The notes beneath the pieces are model-generated. The model was not told where the DNA came from. It saw nothing but the letters and a program-made list of their open reading frames with translations, and did not search any database. From NCBI RefSeq assembly GCF_003605735.1, contig NZ_QXTJ01000014.1, positions 1 to 51,503 of the forward strand: a stretch of 51,503 nt of DNA, given 5' to 3'. Numbering within the stretch: the stretch's first letter is position 1; every line of letters begins with the position of its first letter. A program made the position numbers and the translations under genes. Source of the DNA: Pseudomonas sp. LS-2. Lineage in GTDB: Bacteria; Pseudomonadota; Gammaproteobacteria; Pseudomonadales; Pseudomonadaceae. Positions 16,347 through 26,050 of the stretch are shown here, one piece after another.

Positions 16347-17513
16347 ATGCGTATCAATCCACCCCTTGTAGCGCTCGCCATCGGTGCCTTTGGCATCGGC
16401 GTAACAGAATTCGCCCCCATGGGCATGTTGCCGGGTATCGCCGCGGATCTGGGCGTTTCCATTCCCGCCGCCGGTTTGCTGGTCAGCGCTTATGCGCTTG
16501 GCGTATTGCTCGGCGCACCGCTGATGACCCTGACCACTGGCAGGATTCCCCGGCGCTATCTGCTGATCGGGCTTATGGCGATTTTCACCCTGGGCAATCT
16601 GATGTCAGCCCTGGCGACCGATTACTACAGCCTCATGGTCGCCAGGGTGGTGACCTCACTGAACCATGGTGCATTTTTTGGGGTTGGCTCCATCGTCGCC
16701 GCCAGCGTGGTCGCCCCGGAGAAACGTGCCGGGGCGGTTGCGGCGATGTTCATGGGCCTGACCCTGGCGACCATCGGCGGTGTGCCGCTGGCCGCCTGGT
16801 TTGGTGAACTGTTCGGTTGGCGCACCGCTTTCTGGGGAATTACCGGCCTCGGCGTGGTGACCATGGCGGCGTTATGGTTCGCCTTGCCTAACTTGAAGAC
16901 GCCGCAAAGCCTCGGTGTCATGGCCGAAATTCGGGTATTGGGACGTGGTCCGGTGCTGGGCGCGTTGGCCCTGACCGTAGTTGGATCGAGCGCAATGTTT
17001 ACCGTCTTTACCTACATCGCACCGATCCTCAGCAGCGAGACCCATAGTTCCACCACCTACATCACCGCCATGCTGGTGCTTTTTGGCGTGGGGTTGACGC
17101 TGGGCAATATGTGGGGCGGCAAGGCCGCCGACCGCTCGATAGATCGCACCTTGATCGTCTCGCTAAGCGTTCTGATTCTCGTCTTGCTGGCGTTCACCGT
17201 GCTGATGCGATCGCCGGTGCCGGCTGCTCTGGCCATCCTGATATGGGGTATCGCCAGTTTCGCCTTGGTGCCGCCGCTACAGATGCGCGTCATGGAAGCA
17301 GCGAAGGACGCGCCCAATCTTGCGTCTGCGTTGAACATTGGCGCCTTCAATTTTGGCAACGCGATTGGCGCAGCGCTGGGCGGAGCAGTGATCAACGCTG
17401 GTCTGGGCTATCCGGCCATTTCCCTGGCCGGAGCGGCAATGGCTGCTCTGGGGCTGCTGATGGTGTTGGCTTACGCTTGGCGTTCCAGAACCACTGAAGC
17501 AGCAGTGGTGTGA
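16347..17513 (+). CDS. MFS transporter, AraJ/DHA1 type
   Basis: A 388-residue 12-span major facilitator. The start MRINPPLVALAIGAFGIGVT EFAPMG is typical of AraJ-like efflux proteins; motif A appears as LMTLTTGRIPRRYLLIG. AAGGAG precedes ATG 16347, so upstream in-frame sequence is not part of the gene. It is probably controlled by the divergent LysR gene. It is the last chromosomal gene before the island's left repeat. Substrate unknown. Confidence 0.88.
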   Translation: MRINPPLVALAIGAFGIGVTEFAPMGMLPGIAADLGVSIPAAGLLVSAYALGVLLGAPLMTLTTGRIPRRYLLIGLMAIFTLGNLMSALATDYYSLMVARVVTSLNHGAFFGVGSIVAASVVAPEKRAGAVAAMFMGLTLATIGGVPLAAWFGELFGWRTAFWGITGLGVVTMAALWFALPNLKTPQSLGVMAEIRVLGRGPVLGALALTVVGSSAMFTVFTYIAPILSSETHSSTTYITAMLVLFGVGLTLGNMWGGKAADRSIDRTLIVSLSVLILVLLAFTVLMRSPVPAALAILIWGIASFALVPPLQMRVMEAAKDAPNLASALNIGAFNFGNAIGAALGGAVINAGLGYPAISLAGAAMAALGLLMVLAYAWRSRTTEAAVV

Positions 17514-17841
17514 CGAAGATGGGGAGTGGATCGTTACCATCGATGAGTGGCGGCAAGTAGTAGACTTGCTGCCGTTGGCGAGGAGGGGCAATCGGTCACT
17601 TTTCGCCATTGCTGACGGGTATGTTGGGTCGGTTGCAGTCCTTTGCACATAACGAGCAGAGGGCTCATGCAGCAGTTAGATCCGAAGCCTAAACTTCGAC
17701 GACCACCTCGTCCGCTGACTGAGTCGCACCCCGTGGCCCAACCCCAGTCCAGTCACTGATTTATATTCCAGAAATTAGCACCGGATGGGGCTGGAATACC
17801 GCGGGGCCTACCGGATCGCTGAAACTGAAAAAATCTCAGAG

Positions 17842-17937
17842 GACCGCAAAAGCGCTGGAGGCGGCGTATTTGCTGGATCGCAGGCACAAAAAAAGACGTC
17901 CGTGGACGTCTTTAGATGTTGAAGTGGTGGGCCGGGG
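17842..17937. repeat. attL: left direct repeat of the ssrA island
   Basis: This 96-bp stretch matches 48964–49060 (the end of ssrA) with few differences. It carries a second copy of the ssrA terminator (dyad at 17892–17913) and the terminal ssrA bases TGGTGGGCCGGGG (17925–17937, one A missing). After that the match to ssrA stops. This is the expected scar of integration at the tmRNA 3' end. A weaker match to the right end extends leftward to about 17753. Confidence 0.85.
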
Positions 17938-18864
17938 TAATCTGAATCTAAATCTTAACTTGCTGATTTATATGGTTTTACTTCGTTAAAAATCTTGCGC
18001 GGGATACTATTTGGAATACCAAGGCAATACGTATAGTTGAAAAATCTCGGCCCTTTTGTCCGATAAGGTATGGATTGGACTTCAACTAACCGGTTCCTTG
18101 TTTTCCACTCGGGGGCCGGGAGAGGCCTTACGTCATGGCAACCCTGTCGTATCACACCTGATCGAGTGAAGGACGGCGTATAGGCATATTTTAGCTAAGG
18201 AAGGGGTTGGCCGTAGCCGTTCAAGCAAAGAGGGGCCAATCTCCAGGGCGACTCAACTCGGCGAGGCGCTGATGAACTATGGGATAACAGAAACGACGAT
18301 GCGTCCAGCGTCAGGCTTGGCAAACTCAAGATTAGCAACCAACAGTTGCGCCCGTCTTTAAAAATTCCGCTCACTTGCCGTTCATGCTTGTCTGCATACA
18401 GTGAGCCGATATTTGTATAAATAGGCTGACCACGTCCGTAATTAAATGAGCACTGTTGTGATGACATTGCAGGGCGTTTGGTGGCGTCGTTTACTTCTAT
18501 AATGGCAAACCATCAATTAGCGTTTTTCAAAGGTTGTTCATTTTTCCTAAAGTCGGGAAAGCTTTATTTACTATGTCGCATCTTCATCCCCTCTGGTAGA
18601 TACTCAGTTTTGGAGCTGCCGTTACAATGGCTGTCCTAGGGGGCGTACACCGGCGAAAATGTTGGAGTGGATACCCTGCTAACAGACCTTTGTCCGCCGC
18701 AGGTAGCCTCGGATACAGCTCTTCAACCTCGTAGAAAAAACCTCGAACTGGGATACCGCCTGTGGGCCCAAAAACGTACGATCCCGTACCAAAACCGTTC
18801 ATGTGGTACTATCTCTACCTTAGGCCCATGCCTGCTACCGCGCGCGAACACATGGAGAATATCT
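17938..18864. other. Left end of the island, no confident gene
   Basis: About 930 bp, more AT-rich than either flank. Short open frames on both strands have no ribosome sites and no recognisable motif. The 90-codon minus frame at 18195–18467 is the longest, but it is not convincing. The stretch may be decayed island sequence. Confidence 0.4.
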
Positions 18865-19584
18865 TTGAAGGCCGCCGAAATTAAGTTGTCCCAAACGCAA
18901 CGGGAACAGCTGGCCTTTTTAGAACGGCGGGCATTTTTCACGGGCGAGCCACAGCACGGCAAACTCGAATTTCGATTTGCCAACAGGGATGCTCATAGGC
19001 TTAAGCAACGCGCGCGATGCGAGGCCCCGGGTCAACTCGACCGGCCTGCCCTGAATATTTTTGCCCCGATCACTCGGGGGCTATACGCCATCCGACCTGT
19101 CAAAGTCTGCTGCCCATACTCGATCTTCGAACCCAAGCGCCGTGAGATTGTTCCGGTAGCGCTCGCCGACAATTGCCTCCGCCGGCATGTTCAATGTGTA
19201 GATCGCGAGCGGCAGAGCTTAGGCAATTTCGTTTCGACTCTCATTGCTGAGGCGCGCCCGGTGGATGCGCAGACCGAGGAACGCGAACTTTTGGGCAAAG
19301 ATGAACAGCGGGCGCGTATGGTCGATATGGTGCTGTTACCCCGCCCGCGAATCCAGAGGCCCAAGACGGCCGTGCCCCGCCCCGCCATGGGGGACAATTC
19401 GCTAAGCATCAAAACGCGGACTGCCTTGCCGGACTGCGTTCTTGGACGCTTGGCGATTAGAGCCACCCACGATCAGAGTCTTAATCCCGCATCCCATTAC
19501 CCTTGGCTCAAATGCGCTTTAATGCATCACGGCGTTGAGAGCGCCGCGCGTGCGGCATATGTCGAGCATTACGCTTCTGTATGA
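18865..19584 (+). CDS. Possible basic protein upstream of the helicase operon
   Basis: An open frame of 239 codons from TTG 18865, with GGAG 7 nt upstream, running to 95 bp before the helicase gene. The first 50 residues look like a real charged helix ([20 protein letters not shown]). The rest is Arg/Cys-rich and matches nothing I recognise. It could be a small partner or regulator of the following operon, or a decayed gene. The same DNA read on the minus strand also gives protein-like pieces interrupted by stops, so confidence is low. Confidence 0.35.
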   Translation: MKAAEIKLSQTQREQLAFLERRAFFTGEPQHGKLEFRFANRDAHRLKQRARCEAPGQLDRPALNIFAPITRGLYAIRPVKVCCPYSIFEPKRREIVPVALADNCLRRHVQCVDRERQSLGNFVSTLIAEARPVDAQTEERELLGKDEQRARMVDMVLLPRPRIQRPKTAVPRPAMGDNSLSIKTRTALPDCVLGRLAIRATHDQSLNPASHYPWLKCALMHHGVESAARAAYVEHYASV

Positions 19585-19679
19585 CGGCTTGCAATTCCAA
19601 CGAAAGCGAAGCCGTCGGCTTCGTCCATGGCCATCGGCGCGCCAGGCGGTCGATCGAACAAAAAAAAGGAACGATTCTT

Positions 19680-22600
19680 ATGAAGCTCGAAGCCATAGCT
19701 AAAGGCGCGCTGATCTCTGGAATCGAGGAGGGCAAGGTCGTACGCGTCGTGAGCGCCGATCCGCTGGGCGACAACGCCATGACCGTCATCTACAAGTCCG
19801 ACGACGGGCGTCTCGGCGAGCGAGTCGTGTTTCGCAGGGACGAGCCTACGCTTTTTCTCGCCACTGCTGGGCGCCCTTGGGGATTCGATGCGGACGGCGC
19901 CGATTTTAAGTTAGCTGCAGAGGCGTACCGGATCAATCTGGCTCATCTATTCGACCCGATGATGGCCATCCACACGTCAAACGTTGATCCGCTTCCTCAC
20001 CAGATCACCGCTGTCTATGAATCGATGCTGCCAAGGCAGCCCCTACGATACGTGTTGGCCGATGATCCGGGCGCCGGCAAAACTATCATGGCCGGCCTTT
20101 TGATCCGAGAGCTGCTGATGCGTGCGGATGCCGCCCGTATTTTAATTGTGTCTCCTGGCAGCCTTGTTGAGCAGTGGCAAGATGAGCTCTACGAGAAATT
20201 TGGCTTGGAGTTCGCCTTGTTCTCCCGCGATCTCGAGCAACAAAGCCGTGGTGGTAATGCCTTCGAGGACAATCCGCTCATGGTGGCCAGGCTTGACCAG
20301 CTCTCCCGTGCGGAAGACCTCCAAGAAAAGCTTGAAAACAGTCGCTGGGACTTGATTGTTGTCGACGAGGCCCACAAGCTTTCCGCCACGTGGTTCGGCG
20401 AGAAGGTCAATGAGACCAAGCGTTTCAAGCTCGGCAAGCTCTTGGGTGGAATTACACGCCATTTTCTGCTGATGACGGCGACGCCGCATAACGGCAAAGA
20501 AGAGGACTTTCAGCTTTTCATGTCGCTGTTGGACTCGGACCGGTTTTACGGCAAATTCCGGGATGGAGCGCACAAGGTCGACGTGAATGACATGATGCGT
20601 CGCATGGTCAAAGAAGACTTGCTTAAGTTCGACGGCACGCCGCTATTCCCTGAACGCCGAGCCTATACGGTCAACTATCAGCTCTCTCCAGCGGAATCTA
20701 CCCTCTACGCTAGTGTCACGGCCTACGTCAAAGAGGAGATGAACCGTGCCGAGAAGCTAGATGGCGGTAGAAAAGGCACGGTGGGATTCGCCCTGACAGC
20801 ATTGCAACGCCGCCTAGCTTCGAGCCCAGAGGCCATCTACCAGTCCTTGAAGCGCCGACGCGAGAAATTGAAGCGCCGTGTTGAAGACGAACGGATCAGG
20901 CAGCGCGGCGGCAAGCTGCTGGCCGAGACCATTCCAAACATCAGCATCGGTGAGGATATCTGGGACAGTGCTGAGGACATGAGACCCGACGATTATGAGC
21001 AGTTCGAAGAGGAGGTCGTCGACCAAGCCACTGCCGCCCAGACGATTGCTGAGCTCGAATTGGAGATCTTCACGCTCGGCCATCTCGAAGAGCAGGCTCG
21101 CGCACTGGTCCACTCTGGCCAGGACCGGAAGTGGGAAAGCTTGCGGGAGCTCTTGCAGTACACCCCCGAGATGCTTGGCCATGACGGCTTGCAGCGCAAG
21201 CTCATCATCTTTACCGAGCACCGTGACACACTCAACTACCTCGCCGTCCAAATACGCGGGCTGCTAGGCAGCGCCGAGGCGGTGACTATGATCCATGGTG
21301 GGATCAAGCGCGAGGATCGCCGCAAGGCCCAGGAGTTGTTCCGTAACGACAAGGATACTCGCGTTTTGCTTGCCACCGACGCTGCAGGCGAAGGTGTCAA
21401 CTTACAGAACGCCAATCTGATGGTGAACTACGACCTGCCATGGAATCCGAACCGTTTAGAGCAGCGCTTCGGCCGCATCCACCGCATCGGGCAGACAGAG
21501 GTGTGCCACCTTTGGAACTTAGTTGCCAACGAGACCCGCGAGGGCGACGTGTTCCAAAAGCTTTTCGAGAAGATCGAGATTGAGCGCAAGGCCCTCGGAG
21601 GTCGAGTATTCGATGTGTTGGGCGAGGTGTTCGACGGGGTCAGCCTACGCGAGCTGCTGATCGACGCCATCCGCTATGGTGACGACCCAGTCGTGCGCGC
21701 GCGGCTTCGCCAAAGAGTAGAGGGGGCGCTCGACACGAGCCACCTCCGCGATATCATCAGCCGCAACGCGCTCGCTGAGGAAATCATGGACGAACGTCGC
21801 CTTTTCGCGTTGAAAGAAGAGATGGAGAAAGCAGAAGCGAGAAAGCTCCAGCCATATTTCATCAGGTCGTTCTTTTCGCAGGCATTCGAGCGTCTAGGTG
21901 GCGACCTTCGACCGCGTGGCTCTGGACGATATGAGATTACGTTCGTGCCTAGCGCAATTCGCGAGCGTGATCGCCAGATCAGCGGCCGTGATCGACGCAA
22001 TATGGATCCGGTCTTGGTTAAATACGAGCGCGTCTGTTTCGAGAAAAAGTTTGTCCGGCTCCTCGAGCGACCTAACGAGGCGATGGCCAGTCTGGTCCAT
22101 CCCGCGCATCCGCTTATGCATTCGGTGGTCGATCTGATGCTCGAGCAGCATCGCGGCAAGCTCAAACAAGGCGCCACGTTTGTCGACCCCAACGACGAAA
22201 GCCTTGATCTGAAACTGCTATTTCTCATCGACCACTCAGTTCGCGAAGGCGACGAAAGAGCGCTGGTAGTGTCCCGCCGCTTGCAGTTCGTGTCGGTGGA
22301 CCAATACGGCGTGGTTCAAAACGCGGGCTGGGCGCCGCACTTGGATCTTAATCCAATCAGCGCGGAGGAACGCGCGCTCGCCGGCCCCGAGCTTGACGCC
22401 GACTGGATCAAGAATGACTTTGAGGAGCGGGCGCTCTCGCATGCTTCCGAAAAGCTCGTGCCGGAACACTTTGAGGAGATCCGTGAGCGTCGCGAAATCC
22501 ACGTCGACAAAAACCTGACCGCCGTCCATGAGCGCTTGATCAAGGAGATCGATTACTGGTCAGATCGCCACGAAAAATTCAAAAACGACTTGGCGGCCGG

Positions 22601-23201
22601 TAAGGATGTGCGCTTGACGCTCGAAAACGTCCGCCGAACCATCGACGAGTTGACGGCCCGCTTGGAGACGAGGACCAAGGAGCTTCGCGCTTCCCGCCAT
22701 GTAGTCTCATCGATGCCGGTGGTGGTAGGCGGGGCGCTGGTAGTCCCGGCGGGTCTGCTCGCCCAGCGCCGCGGGGACGTAGAGGGCCAGACCTGGACCG
22801 CCGATGCCACAGCCCGTGCTCGTGTTGAGCGCATGGCCATGGAAGCCGTCCGTAAATCTGAGGAGGCCATGGGGCATCAAGTGGTCGACGTGTCCGCTGA
22901 AAAGTGCGGCTGGGACATGACGGCGATTGTTCCCTCCGTAGACGGCAAGCTACTCCAGGCCAGGCATATCGAGGTCAAAGGACGATCCAAAGGACAGTCG
23001 ACAATCACGGTCACGCGCAACGAAATTCTCTACGGGCTCAACCAATCCGATAAATTCATTTTGGCCATCGTAATCATCGACGGCGAAAGCCACGAAGGTC
23101 CTCATTATATTCGCAACCCATTCACGCAAGAGCCTGATTGGGCAGTGACAAGCATCAACTTGGACCTCGCGTCCTTGCTCTCGAAGGCTGAATCTGCATG
23201 A
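19680..23201 (+). CDS. SNF2/RapA-type helicase with C-terminal DUF3883 nuclease-like domain
   Basis: A 1173-residue SF2 helicase. Motif I DDPGAGKT is near residue 128, DEAH (VVDEAHKL) near 229, and motif III TATPHNG follows. The second RecA lobe has [10 protein letters not shown] and [10 protein letters not shown] near 602. A long helical middle follows. The C terminus is DUF3883: GWDMTAI, then HIEVKGRS near residue 1097, then TRNE, spaced like the D...ExK active site of PD-(D/E)XK nucleases. ATG 19680 has AGGA upstream. The stop overlaps the next start (ATGA). Large SNF2 helicases beside a methylase recall DrmD of DISARM class 1, but no drmA, drmB or drmC is present. Probably the DNA-translocating effector of a defence operon. 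Confidence 0.85.
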   Translation: MKLEAIAKGALISGIEEGKVVRVVSADPLGDNAMTVIYKSDDGRLGERVVFRRDEPTLFLATAGRPWGFDADGADFKLAAEAYRINLAHLFDPMMAIHTSNVDPLPHQITAVYESMLPRQPLRYVLADDPGAGKTIMAGLLIRELLMRADAARILIVSPGSLVEQWQDELYEKFGLEFALFSRDLEQQSRGGNAFEDNPLMVARLDQLSRAEDLQEKLENSRWDLIVVDEAHKLSATWFGEKVNETKRFKLGKLLGGITRHFLLMTATPHNGKEEDFQLFMSLLDSDRFYGKFRDGAHKVDVNDMMRRMVKEDLLKFDGTPLFPERRAYTVNYQLSPAESTLYASVTAYVKEEMNRAEKLDGGRKGTVGFALTALQRRLASSPEAIYQSLKRRREKLKRRVEDERIRQRGGKLLAETIPNISIGEDIWDSAEDMRPDDYEQFEEEVVDQATAAQTIAELELEIFTLGHLEEQARALVHSGQDRKWESLRELLQYTPEMLGHDGLQRKLIIFTEHRDTLNYLAVQIRGLLGSAEAVTMIHGGIKREDRRKAQELFRNDKDTRVLLATDAAGEGVNLQNANLMVNYDLPWNPNRLEQRFGRIHRIGQTEVCHLWNLVANETREGDVFQKLFEKIEIERKALGGRVFDVLGEVFDGVSLRELLIDAIRYGDDPVVRARLRQRVEGALDTSHLRDIISRNALAEEIMDERRLFALKEEMEKAEARKLQPYFIRSFFSQAFERLGGDLRPRGSGRYEITFVPSAIRERDRQISGRDRRNMDPVLVKYERVCFEKKFVRLLERPNEAMASLVHPAHPLMHSVVDLMLEQHRGKLKQGATFVDPNDESLDLKLLFLIDHSVREGDERALVVSRRLQFVSVDQYGVVQNAGWAPHLDLNPISAEERALAGPELDADWIKNDFEERALSHASEKLVPEHFEEIRERREIHVDKNLTAVHERLIKEIDYWSDRHEKFKNDLAAGKDVRLTLENVRRTIDELTARLETRTKELRASRHVVSSMPVVVGGALVVPAGLLAQRRGDVEGQTWTADATARARVERMAMEAVRKSEEAMGHQVVDVSAEKCGWDMTAIVPSVDGKLLQARHIEVKGRSKGQSTITVTRNEILYGLNQSDKFILAIVIIDGESHEGPHYIRNPFTQEPDWAVTSINLDLASLLSKAESA

Positions 23202-26038
23202 CACTGATAAAAACACCCAAAAAGTTGATTGAAGTGGCATTGCCGCTCGACGACATCAACGCTGCCTCCTCAAAAGAAAAATCAATCCGCCATGGCCACC
23301 CATCGACGCTCCACCTCTGGTTTGCCAGGCGTCCGTTGGCGTCTGCGCGTGCCATCCTCTTCGCCCAGATGGTCAATGACCCTGGCTATGAGCGACATCT
23401 AGGCCGCGGTGTGAACAAGGAGAGGGCAAAGGTCGAGCGGGAACGACTCTTCAATATCATTCGAGATTTGGTGAAATGGGAGAACACGGACAACCGAGAG
23501 GTCCTTGACCGCGCGCGCGCGGAGATCCGCAAATCGTGGAAGGAGACGTGCGATCTCAATCCTGGCGTTCCTGGGTTTGATCCCGAAGTGCTGCCAGTGT
23601 TTCACGACCCGTTCGCGGGTGGAGGATCTCTACCTTTGGAGGCGCAGCGCCTCGGTTTCGAGAGCTACGCTACCGACTTGAATCCTGTTCCTGTTGTTCT
23701 GAACAAGGCGATGATCGAAATCCCGCCGAAGTTTAAAGATATGCCTCCGGTTGGACCGCAGTCGCTGGCGGCACGGCAACAGCGCATTCCCGAGCTTTGG
23801 ACCGGCGCCCGGGGCCTGTCTGAAGATCTTCGCCGATACGGCACGTGGATCGGTCAAAAAGCTGCGGAGAGGCTGGGTGAGCTCTATGCGCAGGTGAAGT
23901 TACCTGCCAGGCTGGGTGGCGGTACGGGCACGGTCTTGACCTGGCTATGGTGCCGAACAGTAGCCAGCCCCAATCCGGCTGCCGGCGGCATGCATATTCC
24001 GCTCGCAAAGTCGTTCCAGTTAGCGAAGCGCGAGGGCCGCGAGATCCACATGGTGCCGCAGGTCGCCGAAGACAAGCTTAGTTATTCGTTCGTTCTGCAG
24101 GAGGGTGGAACGCCAACGATCAAGAGCACGGTCGGAGGCCGTGGCGGTGTTTGCATTTTAACCGATTCGCCGATTCCGCTCACCTACATCCGAACGGAAG
24201 GTCTAGCTGGGCGCATGGGGCAGCGCCTGATGGCGGCGGTGGTGCAGACGACGAAAGGCAAGGTCTATGTCGCGGCTAGCGAAATGGAGGAGCCAGACTT
24301 CTCGGCGCTGGAGCCCACCGCGCCCGAGGCTGAGATTCTTCATTGGTCGGGTTGCACCAATGTCGTTGTCTACGGCATGAAGACCTTTCAGAGCCTCTTC
24401 AATTTGCGGCAGCAATTCGCGCTAACGACGTTTTGCTCGCTGGTGGTTGAGGCCAGAGAGGAGATTCGCAAAGATGCGATTAAAGCGGGCATGCGGGACG
24501 ATAATCTGGGGCTCGAGCAAGGCGGCGCTGGCGCGACCGCATATGCGGAGGCGGTATCTGTTTACTTGGCCTGCGGCGTGGGTAGAGTGGCCAATTACTG
24601 GAACACTTTGTCTTCATGGGAGTCTGGCGGCGAATTTGTCAAAGGCGCATTCACTACACATGCTCTGCCCATTGTTTGGGACTATGGCGAAATCAATCCG
24701 TTAACGGACGGCGGCGGATCCTGGACGAGCGCCCTTGGCTGGATAGCCCGGGTAATAGATTTATTGCCAGCCACGGCAACTGGCCATGCCATGCAGCTCG
24801 ACGCGGCTAATGCGTCGTTGCCAATCGAAACTCAAACCGTCGTGTCGACTGACCCGCCTTATTACGACAACGTGCCCTACTCGAACCTGTCTGACTTTTT
24901 CTACATCTGGATGCGGCCTTGCCTGCGCCAAGTGTTTCCGGACATTTTTGCGACACGGCAAACGCCGAAGGCCGACGAGTTGGTCGCTTCGCATAGCCTC
25001 TACGAGAATATCAACGATGCGATGAAGCACTTCACCGACGGCATGACGTTGGCGCTGAAGCGAATGCATGACAAGTCCAACGAGTCGGTACCAGTGACCA
25101 TCTACTACGCCTTCAAACAGAGCGACACTGGCGCGACGGGCACAGCGTCGTCAGGGTGGGAAAGCTTCCTTGAGTCCGTCATCAAGGCTGAATTTGTCAT
25201 CACGGGAACATGGCCGGTCCGAACCGAGCGAGGCGTGAGAGGACGAGCCATTGGCTCCAACGCATTAGCTTCATCCATTGTCTTGGTTTGTCGCAAGCGC
25301 GACGCAGATGCGCAGGCTATTTCCCGGCGCGAGTTCCAACGCGAGCTCAAAGAACATTTGGCCGAGGCGCTCGATGTGATGATCGGTGGCGCAGAGGGCG
25401 TTTCGCCAGTGGCCCCGGTCGACTTGGCGCAGGCCGTGATCGGGCCAGGCATGGCGATTTTCTCGAAATACTCGGCCGTCCTTGAAGCCGACGGCAAACT
25501 TATGACCGTCCACACTGCGCTTACCTTGATCAATAAGATGCTGACCGAGGGCGTGGATGACTTTGACTCGGACACCCAGTTTTGTCTCTCCTGGTTCGAT
25601 GGCCAAGGTTGGGCGGAAGGCGACTTTGGTCAAGCGGACGTGCTAGCTCGCGCGAAGGGGACCAGCGTGCAAGGCTTGGGCGCGGCGGGCGTCGTAGAGT
25701 CCGGGTCGGGAAAGGTCCGGCTGCTCAAGCCATCAGAATATCCAGCCGATTGGTTGCCAGAGAACGACAACAACACTCCGGTCTGGGAGGCTTTGCATCA
25801 AATGATCAGGGCTCTCCAAACGCAAGGCGAGGCCGCATCTGGTTCATTGCTGGCCGGAATGCCGGCGCGGGCGGACAACATTAGGAATCTCGCCTACCGC
25901 CTTTACACGCTGTGCGAGCGCAAAGGCTGGGCCGACGAGGCCCGGGCCTATAACGAGTTGATCGCTTCGTGGACAGCCATCGAAGTCGCTTCGCATGAGA
26001 AGGGCCAGTATGGCTCGCAAGGCAATATTGAAATCTAA
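23198..26038 (+). CDS. DUF1156-containing adenine-specific DNA methyltransferase
   Basis: A 946-residue protein. The N terminus is DUF1156 ([20 protein letters not shown]). The SAM-binding motif I is [18 protein letters not shown] near residue 139. The catalytic motif [22 protein letters not shown], is near residue 551, so some 400 residues are inserted between the two halves of the methylase. DPPY marks N6-adenine or N4-cytosine methylation. It overlaps the helicase gene by four bases and precedes the DUF499 gene by 12 bp. By analogy with DISARM, BREX and restriction systems it would mark host DNA as self. The recognition site is unknown. Confidence 0.88.
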   Translation: MTLIKTPKKLIEVALPLDDINAASSKEKSIRHGHPSTLHLWFARRPLASARAILFAQMVNDPGYERHLGRGVNKERAKVERERLFNIIRDLVKWENTDNREVLDRARAEIRKSWKETCDLNPGVPGFDPEVLPVFHDPFAGGGSLPLEAQRLGFESYATDLNPVPVVLNKAMIEIPPKFKDMPPVGPQSLAARQQRIPELWTGARGLSEDLRRYGTWIGQKAAERLGELYAQVKLPARLGGGTGTVLTWLWCRTVASPNPAAGGMHIPLAKSFQLAKREGREIHMVPQVAEDKLSYSFVLQEGGTPTIKSTVGGRGGVCILTDSPIPLTYIRTEGLAGRMGQRLMAAVVQTTKGKVYVAASEMEEPDFSALEPTAPEAEILHWSGCTNVVVYGMKTFQSLFNLRQQFALTTFCSLVVEAREEIRKDAIKAGMRDDNLGLEQGGAGATAYAEAVSVYLACGVGRVANYWNTLSSWESGGEFVKGAFTTHALPIVWDYGEINPLTDGGGSWTSALGWIARVIDLLPATATGHAMQLDAANASLPIETQTVVSTDPPYYDNVPYSNLSDFFYIWMRPCLRQVFPDIFATRQTPKADELVASHSLYENINDAMKHFTDGMTLALKRMHDKSNESVPVTIYYAFKQSDTGATGTASSGWESFLESVIKAEFVITGTWPVRTERGVRGRAIGSNALASSIVLVCRKRDADAQAISRREFQRELKEHLAEALDVMIGGAEGVSPVAPVDLAQAVIGPGMAIFSKYSAVLEADGKLMTVHTALTLINKMLTEGVDDFDSDTQFCLSWFDGQGWAEGDFGQADVLARAKGTSVQGLGAAGVVESGSGKVRLLKPSEYPADWLPENDNNTPVWEALHQMIRALQTQGEAASGSLLAGMPARADNIRNLAYRLYTLCERKGWADEARAYNELIASWTAIEVASHEKGQYGSQGNIEI

Positions 26039-26050
26039 GGGAGCAAAAGA

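Noticed and set aside
17925..17960. A second, partial tmRNA or tRNA gene at the left island end
   Set aside because: Only the final 13–14 bases of ssrA are present; the T-arm beyond them is not conserved, so it is an attachment-site remnant.
18195..18467. 90-codon minus frame near the left island end
   Set aside because: No ribosome site before the ATG, and the second half of the translation is Ser/Pro-rich filler; not enough for a gene call.
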